From: Moniliella sp. 'wahieum'
Lineage: Eukaryota; Basidiomycota; Moniliellomycetes; Moniliellales; Moniliellaceae
Reading direction: 5' to 3'
Assembly: GCA_003971905.1 (NCBI GenBank)
Contig: RSEE01000076.1
Coordinates: 1 to 64,000 of the forward strand
DNA length: 64,000 bases
Shown here: positions 11,407 through 23,604 of the stretch, in pieces
Position numbering within the stretch: position 1 is the stretch's first letter
Layout of the letters: the number at the start of each line of letters is the position of its first letter
Notes under the pieces: model-generated
Told to the model about the DNA's origin: nothing
The model's input: the letters and a program-made list of their open reading frames with translations, nothing else
The model's database searches: none
Translations under genes and position numbers: made by a program

Positions 11407-14400
11407 GTCGTTAATCGGCTCAGCGCTCAGCGCGCTAAGGCTCAGCAACGCACAGCAGAAGTGTGGGCGCATGCGCCCCGCAGTGACTAGTGGCTAGTGA
11501 CGATCACCGATCCCCTAATGATTTAATCATTAATTGATCATCGGTCATCGACCATCGACCATCTCACATGTCGCGTGCATGTCACTCGCATGTCGTCGAT
11601 CATCGATCATCGATCATCGATCGCCTGTCGTCTTCTTACATGACATGGATGATCGATGATGGTGGTGCATCCAATCGCCCAATTCTGCAGTGCGCTCAGC
11701 CTGAGCACAGGTCGCATGGCCGAGTCAGAACAGCTGTCGGTCTGCCTTGTGGATGTATATCGGTTCTTCTTGGGTCGAGCCAATACCAGTCGCTCATCGA
11801 TTATTCTTCAAACTTCATCGAATCCATCATTGACGTTTAACGTTTAACGTACTGATCGATTATCGATTATCGATCGATTATCGTTCATCGCTTCTCGACC
11901 GTGTCAATTTTATTGACCCACATCTGCCCCATCCCGATCCGGCCATCCACGCTGTTGTACGACAAGTCTGGGATGGCGCCAGCGCTGGATTCCCTGAGGA
12001 TAAACTGTCTTACCGACGCTGGAACGTTACGCGTTACGCGTCAGTACGTCAGTACACAACCACGCAATCATTCATCAGTACTCAGTGCATTAGCCCGCCG
12101 GCTATTGTCACGCATCATGTGCTCTCGATGTTCAACGTTCAGATCTCAGATCTCAGAACAGCCACTACCCCTACCCCATCTTTCCGTCTTCGATCTTAGA
12201 CTTCAGAATAAAAAGGCCATAGGCGTTACGCGTTGCGCGTTATGCACGTTACGTGTTATGCATTATGGCCTTAGGCCTTAGGCCTTATGCGCGAGCAGTC
12301 GAACCTCCCTTCTCCGCGAAACAGGCAAACAGACACTGTGCCACCTACCGTCGGTTACCGTTGTTTTGGCCACACCCACCCCACTCTTCAACTCCGTCTC
12401 TCCCCGCCCCACCTTCTGCCTATACTTCGCCCCTCGTATAACACTCCTGTTCCCTCGTCATCCAAATCAGCTCACGCTCATCCTCGTCACCCGTCACTAG
12501 TCACTATCAGTCTCCCGGGGGGGGTTCGCGCCCGTTTCCTGGCGAAGTTGCGATCCACCTCTTCTGATCTCAACGGTTTAATTGAAGTTCAACTCTCATA
12601 TTTCTCAATTCCAATAGCAAAGGGGGGGGTGTATACCTCGCAGCTGAGATGTCGGTGCCCAAGTGCTTTCGAGGATCTCCATCCATGCGGTAACTCGCGA
12701 ATCAGAGACTTGCAGATGGGATGTACTTAAAACCACCAACGGACCACACGCCGTCGATCCAGCGGCCTAATGGGAAGCTGTTGGGGAAGGCCAAAAAAGC
12801 TTGAACCACAACTCGAACACTGCAAGGCCAAGAACTCACGTTATAGGGGCGTTGGGAACTGGGTAATACGACGTTGAGCAATTAGCGGCTTCAAAGCTTG
12901 AAGCTTGAAGCTTGAAGCTTGAAACAGCTTTTGAGGGTGGAGGGTGAGCCGGTAAGGCCCTTAAGCGAAATGAACCAACGTTTCTCAAGATTATTATTAT
13001 AGGAATTGGCGATCCTCACATGTGTTACGCGTTGAGCGTTGAACGTTACGTTGATCGTACGTGGAACGTTGACGCGTTGACGTTTGGCGAGACTGAAAGA
13101 ATTCTGCTGAGAGCACGTGTACATGCAGGACGATCGAGGGGTGGGAGGACGAGTAGTCGAACACCGGGGAGCTGTCAAACGTTAACCGACAGAGGGCTTT
13201 CTCATAACTACTATAACTAACTGACGATTGCACCTATGCAGGGCAGCAACAGTTTTACAAGAGACATAATTTGAGTCGTGTAAGCTTGTGATGCATGCGA
13301 CCCTAATCCGACCTTGAGTGCAACCGGGAGAAACAGAAGGAGGGGGCGAGGCGCGATGGTATCCAGTCCGGAGCGCGCAAGCCGCGGAGAACACGGTGCA
13401 ACTATTATTACTACTCGTTCCGCTTAATATCTAAGCGATTTTGCCGACAAAGCCAAGTCAACTAGTGTGGTTCACATGTAATGCCACTACACCCCGAAAG
13501 GGGGGGTACTATATGCCGCCAAGACAGTCAACAAAATGCCAGAGCACTGGAAGAGAATCTCACTACGGGAGAAGGGTTTCATCGCCATATGATGGCCACG
13601 CGCATTCGAACCCACTTGGACAAAACATCCAGTTGGAAACGAATGGCGGGGGAGCCATAGAGGATTCCAACCTACTGACATATGAGATCACCACAACGGG
13701 CCTCTTGATTAAGTTGGCACCAGCTAGCACACCAACCGGATAAGCGAGCCTGGGCTAAATGGGTTCGTTGTCCCCGTCTACATATATCGCCTTACACATG
13801 TTGTAACGGAATACGAACTAAAAAAGAGCCACTCCTACAGACCTCAGACACCAGTCTTCTCGGCAAAGCCCGGACTGTGGTCCAATCCACACGGTGTAAA
13901 ACGGTACTTTCGCTTGGAAAAGGAGAGGCAATTCACAGTTGAACGTTGATCGAGCATCTGAACAGTAACGACGAGACGAGGTCCGGACGGAGCGAGAGAC
14001 GAGGTAAAGCCTCTCTGGAATCGAGGCGTTGACTCGCGGGGGCAATTTAGGATGAGCATGTGCAATTGAACAGAACGAGCAAAACAAGAGTGCTACAGTC
14101 TCAGAACTGGAAGATTGGCCGGAGGTTGAGGCGCAGGCAACGAGACATGGTAGGACAGACCCCTCCTGTCACAAATATAATCACTGCGGAATAAATAGCT
14201 CAATTTTCGTAGCATACGGTCACGACGCGGGATGCGCACGGAGCAGACCGGATACTGGATGTTTGTCTGATGTTCATAAGTCTTCTTGCAGGTCTAACCT
14301 AGGGAAGGAAGGAGACAAGAGGATCGTATGAGCTCGGCCCGCCGATGTGTTCCCCCCTCTGTAACATGGCTCTGTAACATGGCTCTTTCTGAAGTTGCCC

Positions 14401-15600
14401 TCCACCCTCCTTTTTGAGGCATCTTGAACCTCACCGTAGTGCCCGAGCCGATTGTCGGTTTCGAAGGACCAGGAAGAAAGACAGGGGACGGATGCTGAGG
14501 CGACGCCGCCAAAGGAGCTCTTGAAGTTGGTACCTGCAGCTTTTTTGCCCGTCCCGTAACGTGCGTGCATGATGCATAATGGAAGAAGGACTCCAGTTTA
14601 CTGTGCCCCTGCAACACTGGTTTCACAGCAGCGCACTCACCGCCGCCCACCTTCGCTGTTCTTACATGTATCACTCGGAAAGACTGTCGGGCAAATTTAT
14701 CTGGCTGTCTGGCATCGCTAATCTAATCTGTTGTACCACATCCCTGTGTTAATGGGACAAGAGCACTGTCTCTGTTAGCTGTGGTTGCAAAAAGGCAGGA
14801 ACGCGTCTAAAGCGCTCTCAGAACCGCGCAGAAGTTAAGTTGTCCAAGGCGATGCAAGTGTTGTGATGCTCTTGTTGTGCCGACAAGCTTCAAGGCGCGC
14901 ACTAATGGCCTCCCACGTTCAGAGCATCATTTTACTTTGATTACGGGCATGGTTTCCTTAGTCTTTCCAATGCATTGGAGGATGGAGATGGGCTGCGCCT
15001 CTTGCACACCATCGTTGATAAACGATAAAACCGTCACGGCGGAGCAAAAACAGAGTTCTCCCTCCATGGAGTAACGCTTTCTCCTTCTGGCGTTGTACTT
15101 GGTGCGGCGCCGTTTTGTCCTGTCGGGGTTCCCACGCCCGCCATATGCATCAGTTCTTCTTTCTTCATAAAACCCTCCCTTCCCCGCTCCAAGGTTTGCT
15201 TGGTATTGGTTCTAACAGGTTTGGTAAATCGGCGCTACGGCGGTGTAGACACAAAAGGATGTGGATTCCCACCTGCATAGGAGGCCATAGGAAATTTGCA
15301 TGGTAGAAAAGAAGCAATCTCTAGCAGTGCCCCATAGGGCACTACACACAAGCAAGATAATAACCACCCCGGTTTTCTGTGAGATCGGAGCAGCACGCCC
15401 AGAGACGTGGGCCATATAAGGACGGATAAAAAGGTCATGGGGGGCATGTTCCTATACGGAAGCAACTGCTGCACACACACACGGCGAAGCGAGCATGGCA
15501 ATCGAGGTACCGGTTTGGTTCCACCTTGGACCAAAATCTGCACACATAAAAAGGTCAGCCTGCGGGACCCATCCTCCCTGTCCAGCACAACGAGTCATGC
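11407..15600. other. Gene-free region with word islands; quieter from 13.3 kb
   Basis: Further islands are ATCGATC (11590-11625), ATTATCG (11855-11885), ACGCGTT and AGGCCTT (12220-12290), GAAGCTT (12894-12923) and ACGTTGA (13024-13085). From about 13.3 to 15.6 kb the sequence is less repetitive, and I found no recognisable protein or RNA gene on either strand. A duplicated ATAAAAAGGTC is seen at 15426 and 15547. Confidence 0.5.
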
Positions 15601-16316
15601 TCAACGCACATTAATGAGGTCAAAGTAGATCGTCAGGCCTACCGCCACTCCCAGTCCAACAACCAGGAAGATGAGCAAGAAAATCAAGAGCGGGGGGACA
15701 CGGGGCATCCGGGCCATGTGGCCCCGCATCGTGTCGAGTCCAGTTTGAAGCTTGGATGGGGTAGCTGGAGCGGCGGGCGGTGCCTCCTTCAACACCGCCC
15801 TGGCACTCGCGGGCGTCTTGGGTGTCGAAGGAGTCTTGGGGGTAGCCGCAACGGAGGTCGGCGGAGGCAAGTAGTGAACGCGGAGTTTGTGCTGGTGAAT
15901 CGAGCCCTTGTCCTGTTTCTCCACCACGGTCCAAAGTCCATCGGGGCGACCGAGGCCAACGATGCCGGAATCTGCGCCGTCTGGATCAGAAACTTGTCGG
16001 CGCATTGGCGTCGGCGGCCGGTTCAGAGGACAAGGGCTGGTGCATCACCTGCACCACCGTCGTCTTCCCAGCTTCGACGCGACCGGCATTGGGCTTGACG
16101 CAGTAGAGCTGGGGGAGGTGGTCTTGATCTTAAACGCGAGGGGGTAGGAGTTGGGGTTGGTGATCTCGAGCGGGCGGGTGCCAGCTTGGTGAGTGGGCGG
16201 CCAAAGTTGAGTTGCTCCGGGGGCGAGAGTCTGTGGGGGGGGGGAGGCGGCGACGGAGCAGGTGAGTGGGGGGCGGGGGGCGGGGGGGCGGGAGAATGGA
16301 CGTACTTGACCGACAT
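15601..16316 (-). CDS. SCS2: VAP/Scs2-type ER membrane protein (MSP domain)
   Basis: Tail-anchored ER protein of the VAP family, which binds FFAT-motif partners at membrane contact sites. The first coding exon is only 11 nt (16306-16316), followed by a 75-bp intron with a GTACGT donor. The MSP domain follows (about residues 4-125): LSPPEQLNF, then PLEITNPNSYPLAFKIKTT, then LYCVKPNAGRVEAG, the usual VAP core. A linker rich in Ala, Pro, Thr and Lys leads to a C-terminal membrane span (LLIFLLIFLVVGLGVAV) and a five-residue tail. Expected length is about 214 residues, normal for the family. Four single-base frameshifts break the frame, near 16181, 16113, 15997 and 15931; three of the four fall at runs of G or C. 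Family assignment is firm; the exact ortholog name is inferred. Confidence 0.85.
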
Positions 16317-17445
16317 GGAAGAGCGCGATGCCAAGCACAGCGAGCACGGCAGCCGAGGCGGTGGTGGCAGCGGACAGGCCGGGGCGCGGGGCGCAGGTGC
16401 TGCTGGTGTTGTGTTTGGATCCAATGGGCGTTGCGACGACGTTTCTACCTGGCGGCGGGGTGCACAGGGCACGGCGCCAGTGCGGGTATAGGCTGCTAGG
16501 CACCGCACCACCGGGGGATGCGCCACACAGGCCGCGTGCGGGCAGAGGCTTTCACTTTCCCAGTGCATCCCACGCCGAATCACCCGCACGGGAGGACTGT
16601 CGCACGGGGGCGTGGTGATGCGGCCGGTGATGCCGGTGATGCACCCGAGGCGCCTCGGCTGATTTGGGACCTACCCCGACCTACCCTTTGGCTCGCCATC
16701 TCGCCACTCCCACAGCTGACCCTTGCCCGCCACGCCCCCCACCCCGCCGGCCCCTGGCGCCTGACGCTTGATGTCAAGCTTGATGCCTGCCGCTCCCCCC
16801 CCCCCTTGTCCAGCAGAACAGACCGTCCCTCCCCTCGCGGCGACCCATCGGCGCCCCCGACGCCCACCCACGTCAACGTTCAACGGGCGTGGGGACCGGG
16901 TCCGTCGTCCGCCTCCGTCGTTCGCGCCCTCCCATTGCATCGCTTGCTGCCGTGCCATCTACACCCATTCTGGCGTCCCGGCTGCCAGCTGCAGGGGACT
17001 ACCCGTCTAGCTTCCCCAGCTGCCGACCGCTGCGGCCAGATCCCACGCATTCGTCTCGTTTTCGGTTTGCAGGTGCCATAGTCACTTGTCCAGCGGAGGG
17101 CCATGGAATGCGGGATGATCATCATCGATGAGGCCTGAGGCCTGAGGAGAGGAATAGAAAACACAAGACGCTGCTCAAGCGGCGGAGATGATAGGGGAGA
17201 ACACGCAGTGGCTTCACAGCTGCTCAAGGGACAGGCCGGGGGGGGGGGGGGGGGGCTCGACAGACAAGCGGGTAGAGAAGGGGCCTGCATGAGCCGCCAG
17301 GCGTGGGTGAAACGTTGGGGGAGCCGAGGCCGACGTAAGGAGGTGGGCGAGGAGGCGCAGACGGGTCTAGAGAGATGGGCCAAAAAAGAGGCGAGCAGAT
17401 GAAGGAGGAGGAGAAGAGGCAGGGGCAGGGTGTGCACGCTGGGTA
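16317..17445. other. Intergenic: VAP 5' side and ARF1 3' side
   Basis: No gene recognised. Contains a G18 homopolymer at 17238-17255 and a CCTGAGG word pair near 17133-17147. The VAP promoter must lie in the left part. Confidence 0.6.
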
Positions 17446-18352
<907 letters not shown>

Positions 18353-19012
18353 GCTGGCAGAGAGGTGTGGGGAGGCACTGGAAGGGGGTGGGAGGAGGGG
18401 CGAGGAAAGCAGGGGCAAGCAGGGGCGGGCAGGGGCGAGCAGGCGCTGGTGGTGCGGTGGGGCAGAGGCCGTGGGCACATCGCATCCAACCAATTGCAGC
18501 GGCCCAGCGCGCAGCGGGACCACGTGGCTTGCATATTGCCACTTTCAACCTGCGGCTTGGTTCCTAATTCATTCCCCTGACGACGATGCCTACGCCGGCG
18601 TCCATCTGGCCCGATGCCTGTCCTCTCTTTCTCGGCTCCGTTCCCGTCGGACGCGCAGGCGGGCGCTCCGAACGGGATGGATTCGGCTGGGTCCATCGTT
18701 GGGGGTTGCGGCAAGGTGTGGCGGTAGGTATGGTGGGCTAGGCTTCCTACATGAGGGTTTTTCGCCCTCCATTGACGGCGGAGAGAAGCTCCACCTACTA
18801 ATGTCCTGGATGTGTACAGAGCGTACCGAGTATGGGGGCACGGGTAGCGTGCTGGACTGCATCCCATAGAGGCTCTGAGCGCGCCCATCGATCGGCTACG
18901 GTCAGATGGAGCAATAACAAAAGCGGTGCATGAGTGGTAACGTGGGGCAATGGCCCATGGCCCTTTGGTTGGGGGGGGGGGGTGAGGCGACTAAGCTCAG
19001 GGAGGAGCAAGA
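18353..19012. other. Intergenic: ARF1 promoter and 3' end of the AIM32-ferredoxin gene
   Basis: No gene recognised in 660 bp. A G12 run lies at 18971-18982. Confidence 0.6.
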
Positions 19013-20741
19013 TCAGAACCGCGGCAGCTGGATCCCCCCCTCCCGCATCCACTTCACCAAGCTGGGCGTCACCGTCAGCTGGCACGTCAGTCGCGACGCC
19101 GCTTCTCGGCCCATGGCATAGTCCAGCATGTCCTCCTCGGCCTCCGACGGCGGTGGCACCGCCTCCTCCGGCGCCGGTTCGTCCGTGCTCCCCCGCGCGG
19201 CTGTGCCGGGTCCAGTGGTGGCGCAAGGTAGGCGTGGCACGTTGCACACTCCAGTTGCCCGCCGCAGGTGGCCTCGATCGAAGGCAACGCATTCCGCTTC
19301 GCCACCTGCATCACATTTCCCCTAGTTGCGCCGGCACATCAAACCACGTCCCGTCAAAGGAGCGGAAACTCAATGTGACCGACGGCTCCTCTTGGGCGCT
19401 GGTGCTCGTCGATACCGTAGAAGTCTGCTCCTCGGCAGAAGGGACGGGTTCCAGAGGCGCCGTGGCTGCTTTGGCGTTTGCCTCTGCCTCGGACGTGGCG
19501 TTTGTCTCTGCCTCGGATGCGGAGGGCAGAGGCGAGGCCCTCTTAACTCGACGAGCGGGAGTCAAGGTGGCAGCGAGGGTGAGCGGTGGCCCCCAAATCT
19601 CATACAGCTTGGACATTTCTTTCTGGTCCAGACCCAAGCGGCCACGCCAGCGAGGCCAATGAACCATTTTTTCCCGCTCATCCGACAAGTCGTAGCGGGA
19701 ATTGATGGGGCTTGAGCGGCGCGCAACAGCAGGCCAGCATCCATAGGGCGCAAGTTGCCGTACCAGTCGCCGTGCGGGTACACCAACCCATTCGCCGCCC
19801 ACTTGTGTCCGCCAATGTGGGAGATGGCGTAGATGCGCGTCTCTTTCAACTTGCCTTCTGCACGCAGATTTTCCTCGTAAAACGCCTTGCGCAACGTGTC
19901 AATCAACGTGCCTCCCACAACGCCACAGCGACAGTCGCGCATCCCGTGCGCGCAAACATAAATGTGCGCCTTGTCCCCTGGATTGGAACGGGCCGTCTGG
20001 ACCGGGACCGATGGAGGGCGCTGACGATACGCTCAGCCAAGGGAGCACCCTCGTCGACCGTGTCGAGGGAGAGGGGCCCAAGCGTGGCCATCTTGCCCGG
20101 TGTGTAAATATGCAATAGAAACTCTTCTCGCTCGCCCACATCACCGGGAAGGGGACGCAGCAGTTTGTTGCGATGGGGGTCCCAGTCGGGGAAAGAGGAT
20201 GGTGAACCAGATGGATCGCTGCGCGGAGCGCCGGGGTAGGACAGCTCGCCATCGGCAAAGCTAATTCCGTACCCTTCTAGCGACCCACCCGCTTTGGACC
20301 GAGAAGAAAGCTCCGAGACAAGCGGGGAGATGCTCTCCAGTGTCGACGGCCACGAGTTGGCCGGCCGTGGGCGCGAAGAGGGATGGATGATAATGTGGCC
20401 TTTGTATTCGGGGGCAGAGGCCGGGAGGGGCGCTTGGTCGTAGGGCATGATGGGGATGGCGCCTTGGGCGTCCAGTGCTGGAGTCGGGTCGTACGGCAGA
20501 GGAGTTCCGCCACCACATCCACACGCACCCGACCCAGACCCACAGCCAGCACACACGCTTGGCGACGTGGAGAGGCAGCGGCGAGAGGCGTGGGGAGCGC
20601 CGGCGATGCGCAGCCGACCGGCCGCGGCAGCCGCGGGCGGGCCGCCCAAGGCAGACGGGGCGCAGGGAGCACGGGGGCCGTCCGCGCCCCCGTCCGCGCC
20701 AGTGGCAAGAGGAGCGTCCGGGCGAGGGAGCGGGACGCCAT
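19013..20741 (-). CDS. AIM32/Apd1-type protein fused to an adrenodoxin-type ferredoxin
   Basis: Predicted mitochondrial protein of about 575 residues with two iron-sulfur modules. The N-terminus (MASRSLARTLLLPLARTGAR) looks like a presequence. The AIM32/Apd1 thioredoxin-like domain shows FADGELSYPG, CAHGMRDCRCG (Cys-x-Cys at 19925-19933), ISHIGGHKW (His-x3-His at 19805-19819) and WRGRLGL. In this family those Cys and His residues ligate a [2Fe-2S] cluster. An Ala/Ser/Thr/Glu linker follows, then a ferredoxin with C-x5-C-x2-C (CGGQLECATC, 19238-19267), DMLDYAMG and the fourth Cys in SRLTCQL (about 19078-19090). One uninterrupted frame, 19802-19311, carries the end of the first domain and the start of the second, so the fusion is not a frameshift artefact. 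About four single-base frameshifts occur elsewhere, for example at the T run 19315-19317. Confidence 0.85.
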
Positions 20742-20982
20742 GGTCGGCGGTGGCGTCGATGGCTGCGCGCGGGCGGGGGGGGTGGTGGGGGGGTGTGTGG
20801 AGTGGGGGGTCGCGGGTCTGGGTTGCTCCGATCTCAGACCTTCTCGATTGGTCAGCTGCCGGCGAGCAGAAACGGACCAGACCGGAGTTTAAATCCGAGC
20901 CTCACTGCACCTTTTTCGCGGCCTTCCGGCAGACGGCGTTGACGATCGCAATTTCCCCACCGCCACTGCCACTGCTCCAACG
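20742..20982. promoter_or_regulatory. Shared divergent promoter of AIM32-ferredoxin and CIA1
   Basis: Only 241 bp separate the two divergent start codons, so the intergenic segment must hold both promoters. It is GC-rich with a G/T-rich patch near 20775-20805. No clear TATA box is visible. Confidence 0.55.
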
Positions 20983-22496
20983 ATGATCGCGGCGCACAAG
21001 CAAGCACCACCGACCCTCTCCCGCGCCTCGTCCTCCTCGCCGAGTGGAAGGTACGTTGGCGCCTGCCTCCCTTCCCTTGTGCGGCGTGCCGGCGCCGGCG
21101 ACCAGTGACTGACGCGACGCATTCGGCCAGGCCATCTGGACCGCGCCTGGGGCCTGGCGTGGAACCCAGTCGAGCCCATTTTGGCCTCGTGCTCGGCGGA
21201 TAAGAATGTGCGCCTGCATCGCTACCGCATGCAGAACGGGACAGGCGCAGGTGCGGTGTTCCAAACGCAGACTACCCTCGACACGGGCCATGGCGGACGG
21301 TACGTGCGCTGGCCTGGACGCCCGATGGCCAGGTATTGGCCACTGCTTCGTTTGATTCAACGATTGGCGTGTGGGAGCCGCTGGAAGAGTACGAGGAAGG
21401 GGAGACGGAGCGGAGCCATGCGACGGGCCTGGGACGAGTGGGAGTGCATTGGCACGTTGGAGGGACACGATAGTGAAGTGAAAGGCGTGGCATTTTCTCA
21501 TGATGGAACCCTGCTGGCGTCCTGTTCACGGGACAAGAGTGTGTGGGTGTGGGAGACTCAGCCGGACTCGGAGTTTGATGTTTGTCGGTCTTGATGGAGC
21601 ACTCGCAAGATGTCAAGCCGTCGCCTGGCATCCGCGCGAAGAGCTCTTGGCTTCGGCAAGCTACGATGACACGATCAAGTTGTATGCGGATGATCCTAGT
21701 GACGATTGGTTTGTTGTCCAGACCTTGGTTGGACACACGTCTACAGTCTGGTCCCTCTCCTTCTCCCCTGACGGCACATTTCTCGCATCTGCCTCGACGA
21801 CCGCACCGTGCGCATTTGGCGCCGACTCACCGAGCATCAAGCCCAGCTCCAAGGGTTGCCATCCAACCAACGCTGGCAGTGCACAACGTCCTCCGCGGCT
21901 GGCACACCCGTGCCATCCTCTCGGTTTCGTGGAGCTCGACCGGGCATCTGGGTAGCAAAGATAGGGGTCTCCTTGCTTCGACCGGCTCTGACGGCAATAT
22001 CGTGGTGTACCAAGTGGTAAGTACCGAGAGACGCTCTGGGTGCACAAGGGCGGGATCTGACACGCTTGGGTTTCCATCTTTTTCTTTGTTTTTGTTGTCT
22101 CTTTTGCTCAGACGGAGGCGCCGGATCTGGCCAAATCGGTCGTGCCCACTGTGACGGCCCTCGCTCGCGTCCCGGCCGCCCATGGTCTGTCGGATGTCAA
22201 CTGTGTTACGTGGGGGCCGGGATGTGGCGGCAAACAAGAGGAAAGCAGCCGGTTTGGCAGGCCGGTTGGAGGATGAGTCGGAGGCACGAGACGATGCTGC
22301 GCCGGGATCGGGTACGGTGCAGGCATCCGACATGCTGGCCACATGTGCCGATGATGGGACAGTCAAGGTCTGGGTCTTGCCCTCCTCGCCTTTGGCCCCC
22401 TGGTCGCGGTGGAAGCCTGCCAAAGAGGCGTCTGGTGCAATCGACCCTTCCGCAACAAAGGTGGCCCAAGCTGAGCTGGCTCTTCCTTCCGCCTAA
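20983..22496 (+). CDS. CIA1: CIA1, cytosolic Fe-S assembly WD40 protein
   Basis: Beta-propeller subunit of the CIA targeting complex, which delivers Fe-S clusters to cytosolic and nuclear apoproteins. WD repeats visible in order: HLDRAWGLAWNP..ASCSADKNVRL, ALAWTPDGQVLATASFDSTIGVWE, LEGHDSEVKGVAFSHDGTLLASCSRDKSVWVWE, VAWHPREELLASASYDDTIKLY, LVGHTSTVWSLSFSPDGTFLASAS, LLASTGSDGNIVVYQV and DMLATCADDGTVKVWV. Two introns are seen: 21051-21130 (GTACGT) and 22017-22111 (GTAAGT). The predicted length of about 445 residues exceeds the usual 330-340, because of inserts before repeat 3 and before repeat 7. Several single-base frameshifts occur, for example near 21300 and 21800. The start Met at 20983 is the first ATG before the propeller, and a frameshift in exon 1 makes the first 20 residues uncertain. 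Confidence 0.88.
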
Positions 22497-22662
22497 ACAT
22501 CTTCACATGATGGAGGTAGGAGCATACTTGTGATCTACTCTATTTCCCAGTCTCCCTTCTTCTGGCTGACTAGTCCCCGCCCATCTCGGTCAGTTCCGTA
22601 GTCAGACATAACAAGACATAATACCCATTGCGAGATAAAGTAGATGGATGGAGGTCCCAGGC

Positions 22663-23604
22663 TCAGTAGCCTGCCTCGGCAGTTTCGTTGGCTGCTGAAG
22701 TGCCAAGCGCAGCATCAAGAATGGCTTGGGTTCCCGACGCACCAATCCGATCCGCCCCATTGGCCACCATCAGCTGACACGTTTCCCACGAACGAATGCC
22801 GCCCGACGCTTTGACCTGGGTCTTTCCCTCACCAAACCGGTCGGCCACATAGCGAAGCAAGCGAATGGCCTCGGGCGTCGCCCCACCTGGGCCGTAGCCC
22901 GTCGACGTTTTGAGAAAGACGGCGCCGGCCAGCGTAGCGACCAGAGCAGAAGCAGCAATCTCCTGGTACGTCAGAGCGGCCGTCTCGAGAATGACCTTGA
23001 CGGGAACCGGGGCGGCAGCTTGCACCACGGCCTTCACGTCCTGGAACAGGAGGTCGTACTGACCGTTCTTGACGAGACCTTGATTCTGCACCTACATTCG
23101 CACATCATAGGACCAACGGGGAAGGGGAAAGGGAAGGGGAGGGGTAAGTTAGTTGCCGCTCATGCCACCCACACCCACTACAGCCACCGGGAAAGGGGAA
23201 GATATACCATGTCAATTTCGGCTGCCCCATCGACAATTGCCTGCTTTGTCTCGGCAACCTTGGCCTGGGTACTGGACGCGCCAAAGGGGAAGGCGATAAC
23301 CGAGATGGGAGGCACGGTGCCCCCCAGCCGAGCCAACGCAGCTGCAGCCACGGGCACCATGCTGCTATTCACACACACGGTCGCCGTGCCGAGCTTGGTA
23401 GCGGCCTCGCACACCTGGATCACCTGCGCATCGGTCGCAGCGGGAGCGAGCAAGGTGTGGTCGATGATCTTGGCCACCTGGGTGGGTCCAGGGGCTTGGG
23501 CGGGAGCGGGGGGAGCGGGTGGGCGCTGGGGTCGGCGATCGACGGTTCCTTGAGCAGCGCCTCGACCGGGCGCTGACGGACTCGGGGACGCGGGGGGCAG
23601 ACAT
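22663..23604 (-). CDS. Deoxyribose-phosphate aldolase (DERA)
   Basis: Class I aldolase that cleaves 2-deoxyribose-5-phosphate to glyceraldehyde-3-phosphate and acetaldehyde. Visible elements are IDHTLLAPAATDAQ near the N-terminus, CVNSSMVPVA, VIAFPFGASSTQAKVAET, EIDMVQNQG across the splice, VKVILETAALT, FLKTSTGYGPGGAT with the Schiff-base Lys, and VKASGGIRSW. The intron is 23092-23207 with a GTATAT donor. The length of about 274 residues fits eukaryotic DERA. One frameshift lies in the first 130 nt of coding sequence, so the N-terminal 40 residues are uncertain; the Met at 23604 is the likely start. Its stop lies 166 bp from the convergent CIA1 stop. Confidence 0.9.

Noticed and set aside
13818-14674. 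Minus-strand open frames of 73-126 codons
   Set aside because: No similarity to any family I know and no consistent frame; treated as intergenic.
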